Positions 45,028-55,458 of a DNA stretch of 64,000 nucleotides are shown here, in pieces. Under the pieces are notes generated by a model. The model was not told where the DNA came from. It did not search any database and saw nothing but the letters and a program-made list of their open reading frames with translations. The DNA comes from Fragum whitleyi (lineage: Eukaryota; Mollusca; Bivalvia; Cardiida; Cardiidae), in contig OX411548.1 of the NCBI GenBank assembly GCA_948146395.1, positions 63,445,020 through 63,509,019 on the forward strand, read 5' to 3'. The first letter of the stretch is position 1; the number at the start of each line of letters is the position of its first letter. Position numbers and translations under genes: made by a program.

Positions 45028-45529
45028 AACTAATCTCCTCCATAAATTGTCCAATTTGACTTGTAAATGAATTTATAAAAGTAGATTGGCCAACTGCTTG
45101 AGCTTCAAATAAACTGTAGAAAACTAGAAATAATTTAAACTAACTTAATAAATTCCCTAGGTCTATTTATTGTACAGAGAAATACACAAATAAAACATGT
45201 TTGATATTTATATAACAACAAACTTGTGGGTGTGATAATTTGAGTAAAGGAATTCCTTAATAACTTCAATCAGTGGGAGCATATGGCTCCAATTAAACAG
45301 GCTCTCTCTTAATGACGGACCTTGTAGGGCAGGGATAATTCTCAGGTAGGAAATTCTAACATGTAATATTGGACTGATTATTTTACTGGATGATTCCAGG
45401 CAAAAACCAGAAGGCTGTCTTGGTTTGAACATATTAAATTTATTAGCTGTGCTGACAGTAAGATAGAAGAGCTATATTAAGCAATAGTGTGGTTCCTTTC
45501 CTCCTGAGATTGTCTGTTCATAAATGATC

Positions 45530-45757
45530 TTAACCCTTGTCATGCTGATCCCGGAATGGACAAACATCAGCCTGCACATAATATGCAGTCTAATCATAGT
45601 CCATATAACCTGATTTTCCTTTTTAAACCAGAAAAGTTTCAGAAATTGTATTTTCAAAATCAAATGCTGTTTCACAATTAGGAAATACAGAGCTTTTCAG
45701 CACTTTGATTTATATATGATTTTTGCTAAGGATTTTTATTCAGCATGGCAAGGGATA
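45530..45757 (+). repeat. T245 element with internal deletion near the left end
   Basis: TTAACCCTTGTCATGCTGAT ... TTCAGCATGGCAAGGGAT. The segment between the terminal repeat and ACAAACATCAGCCTGCAC is about 25 bp shorter than in other copies. Confidence 0.75.
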
Positions 45758-47533
45758 ACATGATTATAAAAGATGCAGAATGATTATTGGACTTGCTTGA
45801 AACTTCAACAGATTAATTGTAGGATCACAATGTGGATGCCTGTTGAAATAAGGAGGGGGGGGGGGGGTAAGCAATTTAAAAAAAAAGGGGGAAGATGGGG
45901 CAATTTGGATTTTCATTTACAAAATTAACACTTATTTACACAATTAAGTCTTCAGAGTACAGACATAATCAACTTCTCTTGTTTGAACTTTAATTTAGCA
46001 AGGTTAGAATAAATTTTTAAAACAGAAACATCATACAATGTGTTTGGTGTGATAATCTGTGTGGATAGTATGATACAATATAATTAACTTCCTGTCACTT
46101 CATTCTTGTCATCTTAAGTTTTCATTGTCAACATAGATATCTACTACACTTTCTTACAACATTTCCAAACCAATTTATTGACTCAGCAAAAATTAGATAA
46201 TTTATCAATATGAGATTGCATAATTTACATGAAAATGTTGTGTCAAAGCTCCTAAAAATAAATTGACAATTCAGCAGCTAATCCAGCTTGTCAAAGGATC
46301 ATTCAGGTATCAAAAAATTCTTACTTTATCAAAATGGATAAAAAACTTAAAAATCATGAAGTAGTCATTATTCTTACTGCATATAAATTAATGTCATTAA
46401 AATTATTGTATTAAACCATTTAAAATTATCCAAATTATTAAAGTTGCATTTCTTAAATTCTTACGACATCACTAAAAAAAACCAAATCATACAAATTAGC
46501 ATTGAAAATAATTACAGGAAAATAATGATTTAATGAAGCCTTAATTAGTATAAAAGCACCCTGAAAGCATTAGCAAAAAAGCAGCATATTGCCCATGAAT
46601 CAAGAGTTTAAGATATTGCCTAAATGATATTATGCAAATAACAAGAAAAAAAAGTTAAATTTTATTTTCCATCTCTATAGATGTAATCACATTTCGATGG
46701 CTTGGCAGGAAACGGTTGTACAGTTTCAACTGCTTTGCATCAATCATCAATTTGGATTACAGAGATTCAATAAAAGAAACATTTAAGTTCAAAATTACAT
46801 CTTTAAAAGCTGCAAACTGACAAATGAATTTACGATTATTGAAAACCACAGAAAATTTCAATGAGATAAGGTATGTAATAATGTGTCACTTGAACATGAT
46901 TTATTTGCAGATCTAATGTTTGCTTATGCAAAACTGCTTTCTTCAAAATTTTATTTCAAACCCTACACACTATGCAAATAATTTCCCTCCTTTGATCCAA
47001 CTTTCTTTGATTACAAAATCCGGTAAAAATGTCAATTTTAAATGCAGCTAGACATTGAAATACTTAGTAAAAAATCTGATAACATTAGTTTTGTTTGAAA
47101 TGCCATTATGCCATTACTATAAATACAGAAAACTGTTGGAGAGTACATAGTATTATAGCGCAGTTTTATTTACAAGAATCTGACCCCTACTATTTAGATG
47201 AATAAAAATTTGAATAATCCTACTCAGCTTTGCACAATGCTTTCATAGAAATAAATAACAAACAGTATTGAATGTAATATATATTTTGTTAATTGATAGG
47301 ATATGTTGGTAATTGTTATTTAAGCATTTTTTCCACAGAGGTCAAATTCCGGTCAAATAAATCAAGGTATACATGTATGTTAATAATCTAATTATCAAAT
47401 TCAATGAGTAGTTATTGCATGCTAAAGACTGACATGAAGACACTTACTTTAAGATTAAAATTTAGTGCTAAATTATAAAGTAACTTTAATTGTTACCCAA
47501 TTGACTAGGCTATTTGGGACAGATTTTCAGATA
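45758..47533. other. Long AT-rich single-copy stretch
   Basis: A G-run of about 12 at 45856-45868 and an A-run just after it, then monotonous AT-rich DNA. An HP1 relic lies at 46694-46750 (GATGGCTTGGCAGGAAACGG). No gene seen. Confidence 0.35.
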
Positions 47534-47611
47534 TCGATGACTCAGTGCGAAACAGTTGTAACTGCCTTAAAACATATAAGCAGTTAGAACTGTTTTGCAC
47601 TGAGTCATCAA
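47534..47611. repeat. Hairpin MITE HP1
   Basis: GATGACTCAGTGCGAAACAG and CTGTTTTGCACTGAGTCATC; the outer tips pair perfectly, the inner stem has two mismatches. Confidence 0.85.
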
Positions 47612-48727
47612 TTTATATTTACAAACTGAAAAACTTGACTTTAAAATGAAAATATTATAGTGAAATTATGTAAATTCCAGGGACGTAGACTTTGACAAAG
47701 TTTGTCACCCTTGTATGACAGAATATAAAGTACAAGACAAATTTTCACCCTCACATGTACCCATGACTGCATGCAGTTTGTCTTGAGAACTGAAAGAATT
47801 ATCAATCAGGCAGAATTTATAGCCTGTCATGAAGAGACTAGGGTAACACCAAAACTTGTCATTTATTACCTTCCAATCATATTGTGAGGGCGCAAACTGC
47901 TTAATAATGAAACAGATGTTGCTCATCAAATATATACTCATATTACTAGGGTGCATGTATTTCTCCATATCTCTTGTTAACAGGTCTGTAGTCTTTTAAG
48001 GTTCTGTATTTCTCCTGATAAATGCTCGCGGGAGCTGTTATTTAATATGCTTTTTCTGACTTAAAAAATCAGTTAAATTGATGTCTTCATGGCTGGTAGG
48101 GATGTTTGATTTGATACTTCTCTGACATAATTTAGTAGATTGATAGTTTGGTAAGAGGTCTTAGATCTCTATAATATCCCAATTTTGCAAATCATTATAC
48201 TCAAGTGACTTTAGGCTATGAAGTGGTAAACATCAACATTGCCTAGGGGTTAGATATTTGTTCCTATGAAAATGTCATATGGAAAACCCAGACATTCGTA
48301 ATGGCTTTAAGTGAGAGCGAGACCCTAAGAAAGTTATTAAATAACAAAGACTGGATTTCTCCCTGAGAAATTTATTGAAAATGTGACCATGAATTGTTTA
48401 TTTTGTATTGTTAGAGGAGACAAAACTTATTTCCATCCCTCTGAAAAATCATGCACATGATTGCCTGCCTGGAAGAGATAAAATGCATAAAATTGTGGAG
48501 TGTGAGGAACCCTTGAATAGCTCTTAGAATTGCCTGTGGATTATATGCTAAGCTTTTCAAATTAACATGCTGTAAAGACCTTTTGGAATATTGGTATTTA
48601 AATACAGTTTTTTGCTTGACCTTAATGAAGCTTAATGTTTTAATTTTCCCTTATGCCATTATTTTCAGTTTACTCCTTCATTGACATGAAATTGTCAGAA
48701 TAATATTTTAGCAAAAATTCAAATTGT
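47612..48727. other. AT-rich single-copy stretch
   Basis: The minus-strand frame 47705-47968 (87 codons) lacks any recognisable domain. Nothing else found. Confidence 0.3.
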
Positions 48728-49760
48728 GTGTGCCATAATAAAGTTTCATATTAGGTACATTTTACCTTATGTGCCAACAACACATGTATAATTGTAGCCC
48801 AAATATTTGTTTATAAGGTATGTTTTATCTTAAATTTAATGATAAATATTTCACAACTTCAATGTGTGTTACAATATTAGTTTATAAGATATAATTTGTC
48901 TTATATGAAAAATGATAACCAATCTAATGGCAGCTTCAATATGTGCCATAATATTGATTTATAAGGTACATTTTAGCTCATATTTAACCAATCTAATGGC
49001 AGCTTCAATATGTGCCATTAAATTGATTTATAAGGTACATTTTAGCTCATATTTAACCAATCTAATGGCAGCTTCAATATGTGCCATAAAATTGATTTAT
49101 AAGGTACATTTTAGCTCATATTTAACCAATCTAATGGCAGCTTCAATGTGTGTCATAATATTGATTTATAAGGTACTTTTTACCTCTTATTTAACCAATG
49201 TAATGGCAGCTTCAATGTGAAGTTTAATTTTGGTTCATAGGTTACATTTTACCTTTTATTTTACAAATGTAATGGCAACTTCAATGTGAAGTTTAATATT
49301 GGTTCATAGGGTACATGTTACGTCATATTTAACTATTTAACTATTGTAATGGCAGCTTCAGTGTGTGATATATTGTTTAGCCCTTTGCTGTTTAATCCCT
49401 GATTTTTATGTGCCTGTGATTTTATGATTTAGAAAACATTGTGAAAAAAAAAAGAAAAGAAATTGCTTCTGACAAGTAATTTCTTCTTTTTCCACACTAT
49501 TTTCTACCCTACAGAATGGTGATTTTTCAAATTAAATCCACTTTAAATTTTCGTCTGCAAAACCTTTGAATTTGGACAGGTCCAAAATTTTGTAAAACAG
49601 GAAAGGGTTAATAGGGTACATTTTACCTTTTATTTAGCTAATGTAATTGCAGCTTCAATGTGTGATAATATATTGGGTAGAAAACCTTATATTTAATAAA
49701 TGTAATGGCAGTTTCAATGTGTGGCATAATATTAGTTAATAAGGTACAGTTTACCAACAT
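48728..49760 (+). repeat. 69-bp tandem array interrupted by MITE HP6
   Basis: Units carry TAATGGCAGCTTCAATATGT, GCCATAATATTGATTTATAA and GGTACATTTTAGCTCATATT. The best units are 48920-49200; units decay toward both ends. HP6 occupies 49377-49612. Since 69 is divisible by 3, a frame stays open at 48912-49220 and would give 23-residue repeats of the TNLMAASICAIKLIYKVHFS type. I judge this incidental, because flanking units in the same array break the frame. Confidence 0.85.
49377..49612. repeat. MITE HP6, full copy
   Basis: TIRs TTTAGCCCTTTGCTGTTT and AAACAGGAAAGGGTTAA; inner palindrome GAAATTGCTTCTGACAAGTA then ATTTC. It sits inside a 69-bp satellite, so the empty target can be inferred from other units. 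Confidence 0.75.
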
Positions 49761-50304
49761 TGTGGCAGCTTCAATGTTAGACAAGGATTTGCTTTTAAAG
49801 GTAAATAACATGGGCATTATAAAGCAATGTTGGGTGCACATTACAAATTTGAAAATGAATGTATCTTTTTCAAGTTTTCTAAAATTTCGAAATGCAAAAA
49901 TTGATGAATAGATCCTCCAGATTTTAAAATCTTATGGAAATTAAAATAACATCTTGTTAAATCATTTTCGGATATGATCCCATAATTTGTGGGAACACAC
50001 ATTTTGACATTCCAAAATATGTCTCTGCGAAATTAATACAAAGTCTGCGGTGCACAGGGGAATTATTAGGAGAATAAAAAACATGAATAATGTAAAACCA
50101 AATCTTCGTCCCCAAGGATATTCTGTGACTTTGATGGATAGATTTTAATGCCTGCCTTCTTGGAGACATTTTCCCAAAGAATTGGGCATGATTTTTTGGA
50201 CCTCAGAATTCACTATATTATTTTGTAATCCTTAAAAGGATACAAGTCTAAAGATCATAATGGCTGGATCATATGACAATTCTGAAACACTGTTAGACAT
50301 TTCG
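49761..50304. other. Single-copy spacer
   Basis: The minus-strand frame 49957-50169 is unsupported. No repeat recognised. Confidence 0.3.
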
Positions 50305-50378
50305 TGGGTTCGGCGCAAGACTGTTGTAAGTGTATATACAATGTATATACTCTTACTACAGTCTTGCACCAAACCCTT
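50305..50378. repeat. Hairpin MITE, GGGTTCGGTGCAAG subfamily
   Basis: TGGGTTCGGCGCAAGACTGT and CAGTCTTGCACCAAACCC arms around TATACAATGTATATA; sister of 22186-22261. Confidence 0.8.
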
Positions 50379-51245
50379 GATTTTCAACTAGCCGACATCA
50401 TCATTCTTGCGTTGGTTAGCACACCTGTTTAATTGGCAATGCAATTTATTTATCATCACTGGTCAAGAAATAAGATATTAGCACTTTGGCGGTTTTAAGT
50501 GAGTGCAAAATAAGTATTTTGTCCAAATATAGCCAGCTCCCTGCCAAAGGTATTTATTAATCATTCCACCAATGAAAAAAAGGGATTGTAAAGCATCAGA
50601 CAGATAAAAGAAAAAAAAAATACTTGAAACTTCCCAAAGAACCTCTCAAATCTCCATGAATGATAAGAAAATTTTTACAGAAAGGGTTGAGGTGAATTAT
50701 TTCTGTGGAAGTGATAAAAAGAAACCATTGAAATGAATGACATTTACATGCACAATGTTCTTTGAAACAGGGGATAGCATTTATTGCAAATGATTGCCTC
50801 CATTATTAGTATTGTTCCGAAAATATTGGGCAAGATTTATGCACTTCCTGTCCATTAATTGACAATGTAATTGAATTACCTGCGCCAAAATGAGACAATT
50901 TGATTATTACTTGAAATTTATTGGCATTGATTACACGATGAATCTCCAATTGGTGCAGGATGGATATTTTTACTGGTGCACAGCTAATTAACAGTCGAGA
51001 CTTCTACACTTTTGGAAATGCAGGAGATAATGGATTACTTAAATTCAGTGATGTTTTCCAGGTTTTTTCAAACCAATTGTGTGTAAATTTACATTGGTTG
51101 GAAGTTGATTTAAAGGTCATTATCATGTATGTTTTATGAATGAATTTCAGAGCTACAATATTTTACTTATGATACACTGGAAACAAAAGGTCATAAAACC
51201 CTACATATTTAATCAATTAATATACTGAACAATTTCTATCTTCAG
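50379..51245. other. Region upstream of the candidate exon
   Basis: A short tRNA-like relic (GCGTTGGTTAGCACACCTG near 50411) follows the hairpin. The rest is AT-rich. The last 40 bases supply a possible branch point (TACTGAAC) and the tract TTTCTATCTTCAG of the exon acceptor. Confidence 0.35.
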
Positions 51246-51341
51246 AGAGGGTCAGAAGAACTGATGTCGCACAGTCCAATGGTCACAACAAACGGTACAG
51301 GGCTTAGTCCCTCACAGAATGAAGTCAATGATGCAAAAAAG
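51246..51341 (+). CDS. Candidate 96-bp internal coding exon
   Basis: The segment is bounded by an acceptor with a pyrimidine tract (AATTTCTATCTTCAG, AG at 51244-51245) and a donor AAAAG/GTAATTG (GT at 51342-51343). Its length is 96, so both splice phases are 0 in the frame that stays open. The 32 residues begin RGSEELMSHSPMV, pass TTNGTGLSPSQ and end NEVNDAKK: polar, Ser/Thr/Asn-rich, with no hydrophobic core, like a linker or disordered N-terminal region. Methionines occur at 51264 and 51279, so a start codon inside the exon is possible. I do not recognise the gene with confidence. A weak memory-based resemblance is the short segment before the first RNA-binding domain of ELAV/Hu proteins, which also tend to have very long introns; the next exon would decide. 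The codon mix (TCG, CAC, GTC, ACA, GGT) is less AT-driven than surrounding DNA. The intron immediately downstream is repetitive. Confidence 0.4.
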
Positions 51342-52015
51342 GTAATTGTCAATTTTACTTTTTATGCCCCCACATCAATAGATCGGGGGCATATTGTTTT
51401 ACTCATGTCCCTCTGTCTGTCTGTCTGTCCGTCTGTCCGTCCGTCTGTCCGAAAACTTAACCCGAAAACTTATCTTGCCAATATCTTCAAGCCTATTCAA
51501 GATACAAAGCTAATATTTTGCATGATGATAGATCTCAATGATCCGCATCCGCTGGTACCAAAGTCAAGGTCATGTTACAAGGTCAAGGTCATCTGTCAAG
51601 GTCAAACTTTGAAAAAAAATGCCGTTACGGGGGCATTCGTGTTTCACAAACATGTCTTGTTTTTGCTTGAACATTTTACTCAGAATTTCAGGGGTTTGGC
51701 GTGACTTAAACAAAACAGCGTCCACTTTTAGGGACTCTTTCATTTAGAGTAATTGTCAATTTAACTTTTGTGTCCTTGAAAATTTTACACAGAACTTCAG
51801 GGTTATAGTCATACTTCAACAGAACAGGGTGCAAGGGACTCTATCATTAGGGTTAATTGTCAATTTTACTTTTGTGTCCTTGAAAATCTTGTACAGAACT
51901 TCAGGGTTAAGTCTGACTTATCAGAAAAGGGTCCAAGGGACTCTATCATTTGGGTAATTGTCAATTTGAATTTCAATTTGAACTTCAGGGTTGTAGTCCA
52001 ACTTCATCAAAACTC
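51342..52015 (+). repeat. Intronic ~105-bp tandem repeat beginning at the splice donor
   Basis: GTAATTGTCAATTTTACTTT at 51342 recurs in variant form at 51749, 51852 and 51954. After removing the 299-bp family D element from unit 1, the spacings are 108, 103 and 102 bp. Other conserved parts are CAGAACTTCAGGGTT and GGGACTCTATCATT. Similarity stops at the exon edge on the left. Confidence 0.8.
51361..51659 (+). mobile_element. Rolling-circle-like element, family D, copy 1
   Basis: 5-prime fold-back TATGCCCCC/CGGGGGCATA at 51363-51393, then a GTCTGTCC run (51415-51450), a body with GGTCAAGGTCATGTTACAAG, the inverted motif GGGGGCATTCGTG near 51630, and the end AAACATGTCTTG followed by a T run. 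It is inserted in a T-rich site about 20 bp inside the putative intron. The open frame 51264-51704 reads from the exon through this element and is not a real extension. Confidence 0.75.
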
Positions 52016-52474
52016 TGAAACCCTAGGTGTTTTAGAAATTGTACTCCCCAATTTATTGGCCCTCCAATTAAGAAATATTGGAATTGCATGATAGAGCATA
52101 TACATCCAAAATAGCAAAGATGATTTGATTAGAAAGATGTCATTCTTAGCTTGTATATAGAGAAATAGCCTTTCAGCTTCTTATTTGAGCTCTTGCATTT
52201 CCCTGACGGGTAATTACTATAGACTAAGCAGATTTTTATGATGCTAATATTTAACCATATAATGGAACTTCCTCTGCCTACGTAGCTGATTAGAACGAGT
52301 CTACCAATTAGGGGGAGAATTCTTTTTTCTGTCTGTCTGAACTGTATTTTGTCCTCCTTCATGAGAATGCAGTGTTTGGATTGTAATGATTTGAAATTTT
52401 GGCTGTGTTGATTTTATGCCATGTAGTAGATGCCATGGCTTAATGATTTGATCCTATGGAACTTATTCAGACAA

Positions 52475-52552
52475 TAAAGGTAGTGCCGGTAATAGTTCCG
52501 CAACGTCTCTGAGTATTGAACTTTTATAATGTAAACTGAGGTAAAATGTTTT
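52475..52552. repeat. MITE HP2, left half only
   Basis: AAAGGTAGTGCCGGTAATAG and TTCCGCAAC then GAACTTTTATAATGTAAACT; the right arm is absent. Confidence 0.55.
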
Positions 52553-53051
52553 AGATCTATTACTGGTACATTTGTTTAGTCTTCCACAAATTGACAAAAC
52601 TTGATGAGCAGTTGGTCAGATTTGGTTTTTGTGCACCAGATGTCACTTAAAAAAATATTGATGGTTTACTTACACTGAATCATTTGAAATCATTGGTGTT
52701 GACGACCGCTTTCTTTGGAAACTGTGTAAAACATATACTGTGAAGCCTTATCGGTACATATGTATGTATCAGAATTGGGAAATTCCGGAGGAGAATTGTG
52801 ACAGGGGGATTACTGACTGTCTGTCAGCGTACAAATGGAATGACAGCTTGTATATAATGGTAGACGACATTTATCTGTTAGACAGCTCTTGTTGATATTA
52901 CAGAGACGATGTTTTACAACTATCTCGTTGTTCGGCAGTTGATGATGTTTGATGTTATGTTTCCGGCATCAGTAACCTTGTTCCTGACAGCTGAAACAGT
53001 CAGAAATATCGTCTATTTTCTTCCGAATCGTATAACTTCTGTAGGAGTAAT
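52553..53051. other. Single-copy stretch with moderate GC
   Basis: The + frame 52909-53097 (62 codons, starts MFYNYLVVRQ) runs into the hairpin at 53052 and has no known motif. It is more GC-balanced than neighbours, but there is not enough to call a gene. Confidence 0.25.
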
Positions 53052-53128
53052 GTTATGGAAAAAATGCTGTTTCACATTTGCTTCATATTCATTATGAAGC
53101 AAATGTGAAAAGTATTTTCTCCATAATA
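53052..53128. repeat. Hairpin, 18-bp perfect inner stem
   Basis: TTTCACATTTGCTTCATA and TATGAAGCAAATGTGAAA pair around TTCAT; imperfect outer arms TTATGGAAAAAATGCTG and AGTATTTTCTCCATAATA extend the stem to about 35 bp. Confidence 0.8.
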
Positions 53129-54715
53129 GTAAGCTGTATAGGTTGATGCTGGCCTGTGAGTTATATAACTATTGGAGACCTGGTAGTCCATATTTTTCAT
53201 TTTCACAAGGCCTGAAAAATCAATTTCATTCTTGCTATAAAGACCCTTGAATATAACTTAATACATCAGCTAAAATAACCCAAAATCATCAATATTTTTT
53301 ATACACTGCCAAAGGTGAGTGTAAATTGGTATCAATTCGTCATCCATCTGTCCATCCTTCTTGATGTCAGAACGTCCATATGTCCCAATTTTGTTAAGCA
53401 ACTCCTCTATCTTTGTACTTTTTAGGTGGCGTGTCTTGTGTTATGGCACTCTGTTTGTGTTTGCTACCATTTTGTTATGCTTAGAATAGAGTCTTGAAAA
53501 TAAGAAACAGTTTATAAATTACTCACTTAATTAAAAAGAAAAAAAAAATCAATTAAGCATTTCTATTTGAAGTTCTTACAGAACCTCAAATTGCTAGACA
53601 AAAACATGGTTTTGATAATGATAAAGGCCTAAAGTACTTATGTATGTTAAAACAATCATGGGGTACATATGAGTGAGATAGACAGGTGCAAAACTCAGAC
53701 TGTCTTCCTTCAAAATTACATCCAGACTCCCTGTGGTTGGGCGAAGGAATCAAGTGCATGTGAAATTATCATGCGGGATGCAAGGTGGTTTCTTAAAATT
53801 TATATCATTGTGGTAGAAAATTGTGATAGAAAAGCAAAATTGCTGAGGAAAGTTTTCCTGTAATTATAAAAATAGTCTGTCTCAGTACATCCGGGGTTGA
53901 TCGTGAGATTGTCCAAGTGGTGTTCCGAATGTAGAAGACCTTTTCCTCCTTCCATTTTGAATATAATTGGTGGGAGGTGTTGCTCCAAGCATACAGTTGT
54001 ATCAAGATAGGGCTTAAAGGGAGAGAATCTGGAAAAGCAATTAATTAAAATCTGCAGTGATTGATAAATACATATGGCCAGTTTACTGTACAGATAGGGG
54101 AATGTTTATAGCAGAGTACACATGATTATAAAAATGTAAATAGTTTCTGACAGAAGATTGTTTTTCTCTGACAGAAAAGCTGTCCATTAAGTGAACTGTC
54201 ATTAAAACATTTAATTCCCAAAGGTCCCTCTAAAGTACCTATGAAAGTGATTTTGACAATCGCTTATGAATTTAAAGATATTAATCATATCCATGAAAAT
54301 TGTTACATGTACTTAGTTCTTCATGAATTGAAAAGATTTGAAAAAGCCTCATTGCCAAGCCTTAGCAAAAAACCCTTGATTTGTGTCTCTTATTTTTGCA
54401 GTGTTTATAGTGTCCATATGAAGAGAGAACTGGAGGAAATGAGTTGTTTAATAGATCTTCTAGTAGACCATTGACAGCTTTTTGTCTGTTAAATTCTCAG
54501 AAAAGAGATCCTATGAAAAGAGCTGTCAAGAATTTCATTTCCCAAGCCAAGTATCTTTTCAAGAAGAGAATTATGAATCATGTAACGCATTTAAGATTAC
54601 ACAAGAAGTTTAAAATGGAAAACAATACTGATAATTATGACCTGATACTCAAGAATGGTCCTACACATGTATTTGTTAAAGCACTCTTTTTAAGAGCCTA
54701 CATATTTATAGTTTT
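53129..54715. other. AT-rich stretch, no gene recognised
   Basis: Open frames at 53669-53863, 54241-54474 and 54444-54809 (+) and 53800-54005 (-) were read and contain no recognisable motif; the last + frame enters the array below. Confidence 0.3.
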
Positions 54716-54950
54716 TCAGTGCTCTTGTATTGTGCCTATGACAAAATATAAGAAGGCTGTATACCCAATGATACCATTTTGCTCTTTTGTCAAGCGCAAA
54801 GAGAAGTGATGTATGTGCTGATTTGACCTATGATCCTAAAGAATGGAACTATACTTGCATCTCAGGGCAGGTTAGCACTGTACTGTAATGCCTCTAAAGT
54901 CATGGTGATGTTCCTTTGACAATATGTAATGAGACTTTAGTAAATCCAAC

Positions 54951-55028
54951 TCGATGGCTCAACGTGAAACAGTTGTAACTCCCTATATGTTTATAGGGAG
55001 TTACAACTGTTTTGCGCTGAGCCATCGA
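54951..55028. repeat. Hairpin MITE HP1, CTCCCTATA variant
   Basis: CGATGGCTCAACGTGAAACA and TGTTTTGCGCTGAGCCATCG, centre CCCTATATGTTTATAGGG. Confidence 0.9.
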
Positions 55029-55384
55029 AGTTTATTAGAATACCCTCTTGCCAAGCAGTAAGAGAAGTGATGTACATGTGCTGATTTGACCTATGGTCCT
55101 TGAGAATGGACTGACACACGTATTCGAAAGCCATAGCACTTTTGTATCATATTACATTTTCCCTCTATAGTTACTACCAAGTGACTACCAAGCTCTGACA
55201 ATATTTAAAGAGATTGCAGTATTTCCTAAGACAACATAATGCCCTTTTGTCAAGCATAAAAAGAAATGATGAACATTCAGTATTGTCCAGACTCCTTAAG
55301 AGTGGAGTAACACATGTATTTTAGGGCAAGTTAGGGCTGCTGTATTAGTGCCAGACTGCCAGTACAAAATCATAGACTAAATTT

Positions 55385-55458
55385 CAATGGCTCAGCATGA
55401 AACAGTTGTAACTCCCTATATGTTTATAGGGAGTTACAACTGTTTCGTGCTGAGCCCT
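55385..55458. repeat. Hairpin MITE HP1, CTCCCTATA variant
   Basis: GGCTCAGCATGAAACAGTTG and CAACTGTTTCGTGCTGAGCC; perfect stem, same centre as 54951-55028. Confidence 0.9.

Noticed and set aside
50400..50460. tRNA-like relic after a hairpin MITE
   Set aside because: Only the A-box-like stretch is convincing; too short to name an element.
51342..51704. Extension of the candidate exon into a 146-codon frame
   Set aside because: Continues into an intronic tandem repeat and a family D mobile element; the donor at 51342 is the better boundary.
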